Below are positions 1 to 6,559 of a stretch of 12,525 nt of DNA, one piece after another. The notes below the pieces were generated by a model that was not told where the DNA came from, made no database searches, and saw nothing but the letters and a program-made list of their open reading frames with translations. Positions within the stretch are counted from its first letter, which is position 1. Every line of letters begins with the position of its first letter. The translations under genes were made by a program, and so were the position numbers. This DNA comes from RGUW01 sp049421025 (GTDB lineage: Bacteria > Cyanobacteriota > Cyanobacteriia > PCC-6307 > Cyanobiaceae). The stretch is taken from contig JBMSMG010000052.1 in the NCBI GenBank assembly GCA_049421025.1, positions 1-12,525 on the forward strand, in the 5' to 3' direction.

Positions 1-326
1 TCCGCAAGGGCGTGGCCGATGGCAAGAAGCACCTGGTGAAGGTGCCCCTCACCCGTCACTCCTCGATCCCCACCATCGGCAACGGCCGTGACGGTGCCGC
101 CAGCGTGCTGATCCGTCCCGCCGCTCCGGGTACCGGTGTGATCGCGGGTGGCTCGATCCGCACGGTGCTGGAGCTCGCCGGCATCAAGAACGTGCTGGCC
201 AAGCGCCTCGGTTCGAAGACCCCCCTCAACAACGCCCGCGCCGCCATGGATGCCCTGGCCGGCCTGCGCACCCACAAGGAGACCGCCAAGGAGCGGGGCA
301 TCTCCCTTGAGCAGATCTACTCCTGA
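1..326 (+). CDS. rpsE: 30S ribosomal protein S5, C-terminal part (5' truncated by window edge)
   Basis: This is the 3' end of the gene for S5, a small-subunit protein near the decoding site and mRNA entry that affects translational accuracy. The frame is open from position 3, and 107 codons are visible before TGA at 324-326. The protein segment reads RKGVADGKKHLVKVPLTR at its start and holds the family block IPTIGNGRDGAASVLIRPA, followed by GTGVIAGG and a C-terminal helix region ending in LEQIYS. These are characteristic of the S5 C-terminal domain. The GTG at position 12 is an internal valine codon, not the start. The stop overlaps a GAGGT motif (325-329) that probably serves as the ribosome binding site of rplO, 11 nt downstream. 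Identification is firm; the N-terminal RNA-binding domain lies outside the window. Confidence 0.97.
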   Translation, partial: RKGVADGKKHLVKVPLTRHSSIPTIGNGRDGAASVLIRPAAPGTGVIAGGSIRTVLELAGIKNVLAKRLGSKTPLNNARAAMDALAGLRTHKETAKERGISLEQIYS

Positions 327-337
327 GGTCCCACCCC

Positions 338-790
338 ATGTCGATGAATCTCCAATCTCTCAAGGCCAATGCCGGCGCACGGCGCCGCAAACTGCGCAAG
401 GGCCGCGGCATCGCCGCAGGTCAAGGCGCCAGCTGCGGCTTTGGCATGCGCGGTCAGAAGTCCCGCTCAGGTCGTCCCACCCGCCCAGGCTTTGAAGGCG
501 GCCAGATGCCCCTGTACCGCCGGGTGCCCAAGCTCAAGCACTTCCCGCTGGTGAACCCCAAGAACTTCACCGTGGTGAATGTGGCCAAGCTTGCCGAGCT
601 CAAGGCTGGCAGCACCGTGAGCCTTGACTCTCTCGTCAAAGACGGGATTGTCACCAGCCCCAAGCATCCCCTCAAGATTCTGGGAACCGGTGAACTCAAG
701 GTGAAACTGACGGTTCAGGCCGCCGCCTTCACCGCCAGCGCCCGCGCCAAAATTGAAGCGGCTGGTGGCAGCTGCGAAATCACCGCCTGA
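338..790 (+). CDS. rplO: 50S ribosomal protein L15
   Basis: This encodes L15, a late-assembling large-subunit protein that binds 23S rRNA. It is 150 aa, the usual length. The N-terminus is very basic and glycine-rich (residues 20-46, including KGRGIAAGQGASCGFGMRGQ), a loop that threads into rRNA. It is followed by RPGFEGGQMPLYRRVPK (49-65) and a globular C-terminal half with the usual late Gly-Ala-Lys pattern. ATG at 338 is chosen because GAGGT at 325-329, overlapping the rpsE stop, lies 8 nt before it. The second ATG at 344 would lose only two residues and cannot be excluded. The gene is probably translationally coupled to rpsE. It is the last gene before an intrinsic terminator at 821-860, so it may end a transcription unit. 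Confidence 0.97.
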   Translation: MSMNLQSLKANAGARRRKLRKGRGIAAGQGASCGFGMRGQKSRSGRPTRPGFEGGQMPLYRRVPKLKHFPLVNPKNFTVVNVAKLAELKAGSTVSLDSLVKDGIVTSPKHPLKILGTGELKVKLTVQAAAFTASARAKIEAAGGSCEITA

Positions 791-820
791 GCCGAGGCCT
801 TCACGCCGGCCTAAGGTCGT

Positions 821-860
821 AGCCGTCTGCTGGCCCTTTTGCCTGGCAGGCGGCTTTTTT
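821..860 (+). terminator. Intrinsic terminator between rplO and secY
   Basis: AGCCGTCTGC (821-830) pairs with GCAGGCGGCT (846-855), giving ten pairs with a single T-G wobble. Inside the loop, GGC (832-834) can also pair with GCC (841-843). The stem runs directly into six T residues (855-860). This is the classical rho-independent layout, facing the upstream ribosomal protein genes. It begins 31 nt after the rplO stop and ends 71 nt before the secY ATG. It could end the rpsE-rplO transcript fully, or act as a partial attenuator that lowers secY relative to the ribosomal proteins. The sequence cannot distinguish these. Confidence 0.85.
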
Positions 861-866
861 GCACTG

Positions 867-888
867 TGCTGCGGCCTGCGCCGCAGCA
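867..888 (+). promoter_or_regulatory. Perfect hairpin in the secY leader
   Basis: TGCTGCGG (867-874) and CCGCAGCA (881-888) form a perfect 8-bp GC-rich stem around a 6-nt loop. It lies 6 nt after the T-tract of the rplO terminator and 43 nt before the secY ATG. No T-run follows, so it is not a second simple terminator. It could be a leader structure, an RNA processing site, or chance in GC-rich DNA. No convincing -35/-10 pair for a secY promoter could be picked out in 861-931. Confidence 0.4.
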
Positions 889-931
889 GCGCGTGCAGCC
901 GTTTCTGATCACTCCCTCATTCGCGAACACC

Positions 932-2251
932 ATGCTTGTCAGCCGGGGACGCAACCCCAGCGCCGGGGAAATCTTCAGCCAGCTCTTCCAGTCCAAAGGA
1001 CTGCGCGAGCGGGTGATCACCACCTTGGGGCTGCTGCTGCTGGTGCGCTTGGGGATCTACATCCCCGTGCCTGGCATCGATCGGGTCGCCTTTCAGGACT
1101 TTCTGCAGCGCGGCGGGCAGCTGATCGGCTTTCTCGACATCTTTACCGGCGGAGGCATTTCCACGTTGGGCATTTTTGCCCTTGGGATCCTGCCGTTCAT
1201 CAACGCCTCGATCATCATTCAGCTCCTCACTGCAGCTTTGCCGCAGCTCGAAGAGCTGCAAAAAAACGAAGGTGAAGCCGGTCGGCGCAAAATCGCTCAG
1301 ATCACGCGCTACGTGGCGCTCGGCTGGGGGATCCTGCAGAGCACGGTGTTCGCCCTGATCCTGCGGCAATACGCGACCGAAGGGCTCTCAGAACCGGTCT
1401 TTGTGGTTCAGACCGCGCTGGCTCTGGTGACCGGCTCGATGGTGGTCATGTGGATCAGTGAGGTGATCACCGAGCGGGGCATCGGCCAAGGTGCCTCCCT
1501 GGTGATCTTCGTGAACATCGTCGCCACCTTGCCTAAAGCCCTGGGCTCCACCATCGAGCTCGCCCAGAGCGGTGACCGCAGCACGGTCGGCGGCATCGTC
1601 GTTCTGGCCGCGGTGTTTCTGGTCACGATCGTGGGGATCATCTTTGTGCAAGAGGGCAACCGCCGCATTCCGATCGTGAGCGCCAAACGCCAGGTCGGTG
1701 GCGCCAACCTGCTTGCAGCCCGCCAGAGCTACCTACCGCTGAAGCTCAATGCTGGCGGCGTGATGCCGATCATCTTTGCTTCAGCGGTGGTGTTCCTGCC
1801 CCTGACCATCGCCAACATCACCGGCAGCCCCTGGCTGATCAAGGTGGCGAGCCTGCTCAACCCCAACAGCAGCACCCCATGGCTGTACGCCCTGGTGTAT
1901 TTCGCCTTGATTCTTGGCTTCGGCTTCTTCTATGCCTCGCTGACCGTCAACCCGATCGACATCGCCACCAATCTCAAGCGCGGTGGGGTTGCGGTTCCAG
2001 GGGTGAGACCAGGTTCGGCGACGGCCCAGTACCTCGGCGCCGTGCAGAACCGTCTGACCTTGCTGGGTGGTCTGTTTCTGGGGGCGGTGGCGATCATTCC
2101 ATCGGCCGTTGAAGGAGCCACCCAGGTGCGCACCTTTCAGGGGCTGGGGGCTACATCGCTGCTGATCCTGGTGGGCGTGGCCATCGACACGGCCAAACAG
2201 GTGCAGACCTATGTGATTTCTCAGCGCTACGAGGGCATGGTGCGGCAGTGA
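932..2251 (+). CDS. secY: Preprotein translocase subunit SecY
   Basis: SecY is the channel-forming subunit of the SecYEG translocon, which exports and inserts proteins across the plasma membrane and, in cyanobacteria, probably also the thylakoid membrane. The product is 439 aa, the usual cyanobacterial size, with about ten hydrophobic segments. Family features are the first membrane helix (ITTLGLLLLVRLGIYIPVPG), the plug/TM2 region GGGISTLGIFALGILPFINA, the cytoplasmic block ITERGIGQGASLVIF, and the ribosome/SecA-binding loops QEGNRRIPI and NLKRGGVAVPGVRPG. ATG at 932 (MLVSRGRNPSAGEIF) matches family starts. The frame stays open upstream to a TTG at 839, but that would begin inside the rplO terminator hairpin and is rejected. 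No clear Shine-Dalgarno precedes the ATG. adk follows after 49 nt, a conserved pairing. Confidence 0.97.
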   Translation: MLVSRGRNPSAGEIFSQLFQSKGLRERVITTLGLLLLVRLGIYIPVPGIDRVAFQDFLQRGGQLIGFLDIFTGGGISTLGIFALGILPFINASIIIQLLTAALPQLEELQKNEGEAGRRKIAQITRYVALGWGILQSTVFALILRQYATEGLSEPVFVVQTALALVTGSMVVMWISEVITERGIGQGASLVIFVNIVATLPKALGSTIELAQSGDRSTVGGIVVLAAVFLVTIVGIIFVQEGNRRIPIVSAKRQVGGANLLAARQSYLPLKLNAGGVMPIIFASAVVFLPLTIANITGSPWLIKVASLLNPNSSTPWLYALVYFALILGFGFFYASLTVNPIDIATNLKRGGVAVPGVRPGSATAQYLGAVQNRLTLLGGLFLGAVAIIPSAVEGATQVRTFQGLGATSLLILVGVAIDTAKQVQTYVISQRYEGMVRQ

Positions 2252-2300
2252 CCGGGCCGCAGCCTCCGGGCGGCAACGCTTCTTTGATCTTGTTTCAACC

Positions 2301-2855
2301 GTGACCAAACAACGCCTTCTGTTTCTTGGCCCGCCGGGCGCCGGCAAGGGCACGCAAGCCCAACAACTCGCCAGCCGCCGCGGCCTACTGCACCTCTCAA
2401 CCGGCGATTTGCTGCGCGCTGAAGTCGCCGCCGGCACCGCCCTAGGCGCCGAAGCCCAGGCGGTCATGGCTCGCGGCGAGCTGGTCAGCGACGCGCTGGT
2501 GCTGGCGATTGTGCGCAGCAGGCTCGAGCAACACAGCAGCGGAGGCTGGCTGCTCGATGGGTTCCCCCGCAACCTGACGCAAGCCGAAGCGCTTGGCAGC
2601 CTCCTCAACGAGCTCGGTCAGCCCATTGAACTGGTGGTGCTCATGGAGCTTGATGATGAGCTGCTGATGCAGCGCCTGTTGGGCCGCGGACGCGACGACG
2701 ACAACGCCGATGTGATCCGCCACAGGCTCGAGGTCTACCGCCAGCAGACCGCTCCTCTGATTGCCTACTACCGCGAGCGCGGCCTGCTTGAAGCCGTTGA
2801 TGCCGCAGGCAGTGTCGATGACATCGCTGCGCGAATTGAAGCCCTGCTCGCTTAA
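2301..2855 (+). CDS. adk: Adenylate kinase (short form)
   Basis: Adenylate kinase interconverts ATP + AMP and 2 ADP in the cytosol and balances the adenylate pool. The 184-aa protein shows the P-loop GPPGAGKGT (10-18), the AMP-binding STGDLLR (33-39), DGFPRN (86-91) with the NMP-site arginine, and the R-H-R pattern at 140-142. The LID is reduced to a short GRGRDDDN turn (128-135) in place of the long zinc-type LID, so this is the short class expected in cyanobacteria. The start is GTG at 2301, placing the P-loop ten residues in as in homologues; no ATG is suitably placed. It sits between secY and rpmJ. In many bacteria infA follows adk, but here the 71-nt gap to rpmJ cannot hold it. Confidence 0.96.
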   Translation: MTKQRLLFLGPPGAGKGTQAQQLASRRGLLHLSTGDLLRAEVAAGTALGAEAQAVMARGELVSDALVLAIVRSRLEQHSSGGWLLDGFPRNLTQAEALGSLLNELGQPIELVVLMELDDELLMQRLLGRGRDDDNADVIRHRLEVYRQQTAPLIAYYRERGLLEAVDAAGSVDDIAARIEALLA

Positions 2856-2926
2856 GCCGACCCAAGCAGGGGTGGTTGACCCATGTGATAGGTTGGCGGT
2901 TTGCAAATTCGGAGAGCACAACGCCC

Positions 2927-3040
2927 ATGAAGGTGCGTGCCTCAGTCAAGAAAATGTGCGACAAGTGCCGGGTGATTCGTCGCCACGGCCGGGTCATGGT
3001 GATCTGCGCCAACCCCAAGCACAAGCAGCGTCAGGGCTGA
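2927..3040 (+). CDS. rpmJ: 50S ribosomal protein L36
   Basis: This 37-aa gene encodes L36, the smallest large-subunit protein, which stabilises 23S rRNA folding late in assembly. The product begins MKVRASVKKMCDKC and ends NPKHKQRQG. It keeps the full zinc-ribbon ligand set Cys11, Cys14, Cys27 and His32, so it is the zinc-containing C+ form. ATG at 2927 is preceded by GGAG (2911-2914) at a longish 12-nt spacing. A TTGACC at 2876-2881 resembles a -35 box, but no good -10 lies at the right distance, so I do not call a promoter. rpsM follows after 63 nt that contain a strong hairpin. Confidence 0.97.
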   Translation: MKVRASVKKMCDKCRVIRRHGRVMVICANPKHKQRQG

Positions 3041-3052
3041 TCCTGATCTGCC

Positions 3053-3070
3053 GCTGCCCCCTTGGGCAGC
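3053..3070 (+). promoter_or_regulatory. Perfect hairpin between rpmJ and rpsM
   Basis: GCTGCCC (3053-3059) and GGGCAGC (3064-3070) form a perfect 7-bp stem with a 4-nt CCTT loop. It begins 13 nt after the rpmJ stop and ends 33 nt before the rpsM GTG. No T-tract follows, so it is not a standard intrinsic terminator. An RNA processing site, a pause site or a translational control element for rpsM are possible roles, all inferred. Confidence 0.45.
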
Positions 3071-3103
3071 TCCAACACTGAACCTTTCGACTTCAAATCC
3101 CAC

Positions 3104-3469
3104 GTGGCAAGGATCGCCGGCGTTGATATCCCTCGCGACAAGCGGGTCGAAATCGCCCTCACTTACGTGTATGGCATCGGCCTGACGCGTGCCCAGAAAA
3201 TTCTCGCCAAAACAGGCGTGAATCCCGATACACGCGTCAAGGATCTCAGCGACGCCGATGTGCAGAAACTGCGCGGCGCCGCCGAGGGCTTCACCCTCGA
3301 AGGCGACCTGCGCCGCCAAGAGGGCATGGCCCTCAAGCGCCTGCAGGACATCGGCTGCCTGCGTGGCCGTCGCCATCGCCTCGGCCTGCCGGTGCGTGGT
3401 CAACGCACCCGTACCAATGCGCGCACCCGCCGTGGCGCCCGCAAAACCGTTGCCGGCAAGAAGAAGTAA
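3104..3469 (+). CDS. rpsM: 30S ribosomal protein S13
   Basis: S13 sits in the head of the small subunit and contacts the P-site tRNA and the bridge to the large subunit. The product from GTG 3104 is 121 aa, the normal length, starting MARIAGVDIPRDKRVEIALTY as in homologues. Visible blocks are the helix-hairpin-helix-like YVYGIGLTRAQKIL (21-34), the family signature LPVRGQRTRTNART (95-108) and a basic tail ending KKK that reaches the tRNA. The frame is open upstream to a TTG at 3062, but those 14 extra residues do not fit the family and the TTG lies inside a hairpin, so GTG 3104 is preferred. No clear Shine-Dalgarno is seen. rpsK follows after an unusually long 159-nt spacer. Confidence 0.97.
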   Translation: MARIAGVDIPRDKRVEIALTYVYGIGLTRAQKILAKTGVNPDTRVKDLSDADVQKLRGAAEGFTLEGDLRRQEGMALKRLQDIGCLRGRRHRLGLPVRGQRTRTNARTRRGARKTVAGKKK

Positions 3470-3628
3470 GGCCTGCCTTACCCGAGACCAGCGGACATCT
3501 GCCCAGGCCGAAGACCAGCTGCGTTTCTCCACCGCTCTGCCGCCTGTCCGTTCAACCGGACTGCCTTTGCGTCACCAGAGCGTTCTCCGTTCTCCCGATC
3601 ACCTCCTGCTTCGTGCAGGCCTCCCTCC
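3470..3628 (+). promoter_or_regulatory. Long rpsM-rpsK spacer with two small hairpins
   Basis: This 159-nt pyrimidine-rich gap is long for two adjacent ribosomal protein genes. It holds no credible ORF. Two short perfect hairpins are visible: GTCCG (3546-3550) with CGGAC (3557-3561), and CCTGC (3605-3609) with GCAGG (3615-3619). The second ends 9 nt before the rpsK ATG. Neither is followed by a T-run. A promoter or control element for rpsK-rpoA-rplQ is possible, but no convincing promoter hexamers were found. Confidence 0.3.
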
Positions 3629-4021
3629 ATGGCCAAGCCCGCCAAGAAATCAGGCCCCAAAAAGGCCAAACGCAATGTGCCCAACGGTGTTGCGCACATT
3701 CAGAGCACCTTCAACAACACCATCGTGTCGATCACCGATACCGCTGGTGAAGTGATCAGCTGGAGCTCAGCAGGCGCTAGCGGCTTTAAAGGAGCTCGTA
3801 AGGGAACTCCTTTTGCCGCCCAAACCGCTGCTGAAGCCGCAGCCCGTCGTGCGCTCGAGCAGGGCATGCGTCAGATCGAAGTGTTGGTGCGCGGTCCTGG
3901 CTCAGGTCGTGAGACCGCCATTCGCGCCCTGCAGGTGGCCGGCCTGGAAATCACCCTGATCCGCGACGTCACACCGCTGCCCCACAACGGCTGCCGCCGC
4001 GCCAAGCGTCGTCGCGTCTGA
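3629..4021 (+). CDS. rpsK: 30S ribosomal protein S11
   Basis: S11 lines the platform of the small subunit near the E-site mRNA path. The 130-aa product has the usual lysine-rich N-terminus (MAKPAKKSGPKKAKRNV), the conserved THIQSTFNNTIVSITD-like block (here AHIQSTFNNT, 22-31), the signature RGPGSGRE (88-95) and the C-terminal PLPHNGCRRAKRRRV. ATG at 3629 is the natural start and gives the family length. No strong Shine-Dalgarno is present; a small hairpin ends 9 nt upstream. It is followed 52 nt later by rpoA, the standard order in bacterial alpha operons. Confidence 0.97.
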   Translation: MAKPAKKSGPKKAKRNVPNGVAHIQSTFNNTIVSITDTAGEVISWSSAGASGFKGARKGTPFAAQTAAEAAARRALEQGMRQIEVLVRGPGSGRETAIRALQVAGLEITLIRDVTPLPHNGCRRAKRRRV

Positions 4022-4073
4022 TCGCAGACCCCTTCGCCCCAGGCACTCCAACCCTTTTTGCCCCCTTTCGACC

Positions 4074-5012
4074 GTGCTGCAGTACCAAATCGATCGCATC
4101 GAGCACCAGGTCGCTGCCGACCGCTCCCAGATCGGCGTGTTCCTCATTGGCCCGCTTGAGCGGGGTCAGGCCACCACGCTGGGCAACTCGCTGCGGCGGG
4201 TTTTGATCGGTGCCCTCGAAGGCAGTGCCATCACCGCGGTGAGAATCGGTGGCGTCAATCACGAGTACGCCACCATTCCCGGTGTGCGTGAAGACGTGCT
4301 CGACATCCTGCTCAATTGCAAGGAAGTCGCTGTCAACAGCCGCAACCGCGAGCTGGAGATCGGCCGTCTGTCGGTCAATGGCCCCACCACCGTGAAGGCT
4401 TCTGATCTGCAGTTCTCATCACAGGTGCAGGTGATTGATGGTGACCGCGCCATCGCCACGGTGGCCAAAGGTCACAGCCTCGAAATGGAGGTCCATGTCG
4501 AGCGTGGCGTTGGCTATCGCCCCGTTGATCGCCATGCTGAAGACACCAGCGCCATCGATCTGTTGCAGATCGATGCGGTGTTCAAGCCCGTCAAGCGCGT
4601 CAACTACAGCGTTGATGAAACGGCAGTCGGCGAGGGCGGCTCAGCCCGTGAGCGCCTGCGCCTTGAGATCGAAACCAACGGCAGCATCACCCCCGATGAC
4701 GCCATGGCCCAGGCAGCCAACCAGCTGATCGCCCTGTTTCAGCCCCTGGCCAGCCTCACCATGGTGGATGAACCTGGCCTGGAACCCGAGCCATCGGCCG
4801 AGGCACAGATCCCCCTGGAGGAACTCAATCTCTCCGTGCGGGCCTACAACTGCCTCAAGCGCGCTCAGGTCAACTCCGTGTCTGATCTGATGGGCTTTAG
4901 CTACGAGGATCTCCTCGAAATCAAGAACTTCGGCTCCAAATCGGCCGATGAAGTGATCGAAGCGCTTGAGCGCATCGGCATCACCCTGCCCCAGAGCCGC
5001 ACCAGCGTCTGA
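4074..5012 (+). CDS. rpoA: DNA-directed RNA polymerase subunit alpha
   Basis: The alpha subunit dimerises to nucleate RNA polymerase assembly and, through its C-terminal domain, binds UP elements and activators. The 312-aa product has the N-terminal dimerisation domain (about 1-230), including GPLERGQATTLGNSLRRVLI (26-45), an acidic proline-rich linker (about 231-246) and the C-terminal domain (about 247-312). In the C-terminal domain, LSVRAYNCLKRA places Arg256, Asn259 and Cys260 at the positions of E. coli Arg265, Asn268 and Cys269. NFGSKS supplies the second DNA-contact loop (Gly287, Lys289, Ser290). The start is GTG at 4074 (MLQYQIDRIE), typical of cyanobacterial alpha subunits. rplQ follows after 51 nt. 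Confidence 0.97.
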   Translation: MLQYQIDRIEHQVAADRSQIGVFLIGPLERGQATTLGNSLRRVLIGALEGSAITAVRIGGVNHEYATIPGVREDVLDILLNCKEVAVNSRNRELEIGRLSVNGPTTVKASDLQFSSQVQVIDGDRAIATVAKGHSLEMEVHVERGVGYRPVDRHAEDTSAIDLLQIDAVFKPVKRVNYSVDETAVGEGGSARERLRLEIETNGSITPDDAMAQAANQLIALFQPLASLTMVDEPGLEPEPSAEAQIPLEELNLSVRAYNCLKRAQVNSVSDLMGFSYEDLLEIKNFGSKSADEVIEALERIGITLPQSRTSV

Positions 5013-5063
5013 GGCCTGCCTCCTTAACGGCTTCGCCACCTATCCGCCGACCCCCCTAAGACC

Positions 5064-5414
5064 ATGCGCCACCAGTGCCGAGTTCCCCAGCTGGGACGTC
5101 CCGCCGACCAACGCAAAGCCATGCTGCGCGGGCTCACCACGCAGCTGATTCGCGAGGGCCGAGTGACCACCACCAAGGCCCGCGCCAAGGCATTGCGTGA
5201 CGAGGCCGAGCGGATGATCACCCTGGCCAAAGACGGCAGCCTGGCTGCCCGCCGCAGGGCCATCGGCTACATCTACGACAAACAGCTTGTGCACTCGCTG
5301 TTTGACAAGGCTCAAGAGCGTTACGGGGACCGCAATGGCGGCTACACCCGCATCATTCGCACCGTGCCCCGTCGCGGCGACAACGCCGAAATGGCGATCA
5401 TCGAACTGGTCTGA
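5064..5414 (+). CDS. rplQ: 50S ribosomal protein L17
   Basis: L17 is a large-subunit protein on the solvent side near the peptide exit region. The 116-aa product starts MRHQCRVPQLGRPADQRKAMLRG with the family signature (the LGRPxxxRKAMLRGL region, 10-24). It continues with TTQLIREGRVTTTKARAKALR and ends GDNAEMAIIELV, the usual C-terminus. ATG at 5064 is the only reasonable start. It follows rpoA as in most bacteria. Its stop TGA (5412-5414) overlaps GAGGAG (5413-5418), a good ribosome binding site for truA, which suggests translational coupling. Confidence 0.97.
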   Translation: MRHQCRVPQLGRPADQRKAMLRGLTTQLIREGRVTTTKARAKALRDEAERMITLAKDGSLAARRRAIGYIYDKQLVHSLFDKAQERYGDRNGGYTRIIRTVPRRGDNAEMAIIELV

Positions 5415-5427
5415 GGAGACGACGGCT

Positions 5428-6258
5428 CTGCGGCGCATTGCCCTCTGCCTGCAATACGACGGCTCAGCCTTTAACGGTTGGCAACGCCAACGCAATGCAC
5501 CCAGCGTGCAGCAGACCCTTGAAGAGGCCCTGAGGGAACTCGATCCCGCAGGGCCTTCGCTGTGTGTGGCCGCAGGCCGTACCGACACCGGGGTGCATGC
5601 GGCCGCACAGGTGGTGCACTTTGATTGCGCGGGGCCGATCCCGCCGCAGCGCTGGCCCAAAGCGCTCAATGGACGACTGCCACAGACGATTCGTGTACGA
5701 GCCGCGCGTGCCGTGGCGCCGGAATGGCATGCCTGCTTTAGCGCCAGTTACCGGCGCTACCGCTACACGCTCTACAACGGCCGGCTGCCGAATCTGTTTC
5801 TGCAGTCATGGTGCTGGCATCGCTATCAGCAGCGACTCGACACCCAGGCCATGGAGTCGGTGCTGCAAGCGATGCTCGGCACCCATGATTTTTCGGCGTT
5901 CATGCGCGCCGGCAGCCGGCGCCGGAACGGCATCACCACGCTGCAGCAGGTGCAGGTGCTGCGCCAGGGCGATCTGATCAGTGTGGAGCTGCAGGCCAGC
6001 GGCTTTCTTTACGGCATGGTGCGCCTGTTGATGGGGCAGCTGGTGGCTGTGGGCGAAGCGCGCCTGAGTCCTGAAGCACTGCTGGAGCGCTGGCGAACCC
6101 AGCAACGCAGCGCCATCAAAGAAGCCGCTCCAGCCCACGGCTTGTGCCTGCTGGAGGTGGGCTATCCCCAGGCTGTGTTTGAACCTTCTGAGTGTTACGC
6201 TTGTCAACCGCGGTTTCAGCTGGATGTTTGTGATCCACCGTTGAATCCGATTGTCTGA
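5428..6258 (+). CDS. truA: tRNA pseudouridine(38-40) synthase TruA, non-canonical start
   Basis: TruA converts uridines 38-40 of the tRNA anticodon arm to pseudouridine. Homology to the family begins at once (RRIALCLQYDG), followed by GWQRQ and the catalytic block AAGRTDTGVH, where Asp53 (counting from the CTG at 5428) is the nucleophile. Next come RYRYTLYNGR and the late FLYGMVRLLMG. About 33 residues follow the usual core end (LLEVGYP), a mildly extended tail. The start is odd: no ATG, GTG or TTG occurs in frame between 5338 and the conserved core. GAGGAG (5413-5418) lies 9 nt before CTG 5428, which I propose; ACG 5422 (reading MALRR if used) is an alternative. The upstream in-frame ATG 5335 or TTG 5287 would lie inside rplQ and add non-homologous residues. 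Function is firm, start uncertain. Confidence 0.88.
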   Translation: MRRIALCLQYDGSAFNGWQRQRNAPSVQQTLEEALRELDPAGPSLCVAAGRTDTGVHAAAQVVHFDCAGPIPPQRWPKALNGRLPQTIRVRAARAVAPEWHACFSASYRRYRYTLYNGRLPNLFLQSWCWHRYQQRLDTQAMESVLQAMLGTHDFSAFMRAGSRRRNGITTLQQVQVLRQGDLISVELQASGFLYGMVRLLMGQLVAVGEARLSPEALLERWRTQQRSAIKEAAPAHGLCLLEVGYPQAVFEPSECYACQPRFQLDVCDPPLNPIV

Positions 6259-6559
6259 CTCTGGAACACCTTCAGCCTTGGGGCTTGGGTTTTGGACGAT
6301 TCAGGCAATTGGCCTCAGCGGCTGATTGAAACGTCAGTTCCGCATCACTGCAGTGCCTTAGGGCCCTCAGCCGACCGCCGCCTCCACCAGCGCTGCAGAT
6401 TGCAGCCATCAACGGGTGGGGAGCGCGGACATCGCCCTTGCATCAAGGCCCTGACCGGCCGGGAAGTAAGGTCAATCCAGATCCTGTTGCCAGGCTCGAC
6501 ACCAGGCAGCACGGCATTCCGAACACCGGCCCGGCAACGACCGGACCCCATGCGGCGAC
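6259..6559 (+). promoter_or_regulatory. 301-nt gene-free leader between truA and rplM
   Basis: This is the only gap of about 300 nt in the ribosomal block. I see no credible gene in it. Structures visible are CAATTGGC (6306-6313) with GCTGATTG (6321-6328), eight pairs including two G-T; the palindrome CACTGCAGTG (6346-6355); and GCTGCA (6392-6397) with TGCAGC (6401-6406), a perfect 6-bp stem on a 3-nt loop. A weak AGCC/GGCT hairpin followed by GGGTTTT lies shortly after the truA stop and might be a poor terminator. By position it should hold the promoter and leader for rplM-rpsI-rpmE-prfA, but I could not fix promoter hexamers or match a known riboswitch or RNA family. Confidence 0.4.

Noticed and set aside
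839..931. N-terminal extension of secY from TTG 839
   Set aside because: It would start inside the rplO terminator hairpin, and the extra 31 residues do not resemble SecY; ATG 932 matches the family start.
2876..2908. Possible promoter upstream of rpmJ (TTGACC at 2876-2881)
   Set aside because: No acceptable -10 hexamer lies 16-18 nt downstream, so the match to a -35 box alone is not enough.
3062..3103. rpsM start at TTG 3062
   Set aside because: It adds 14 residues absent from S13 and lies inside a hairpin loop; GTG 3104 gives the standard MARIAGVDIPRDKR start and 121-aa length.
6445..6480. Stretch with CCGGCCGGGAAGTAAGG resembling the core of the SRP RNA
   Set aside because: The conserved SRP loop order (CAGG, GGAA tetraloop, AGCAG) is not present and flanking arms do not pair into the expected helix.
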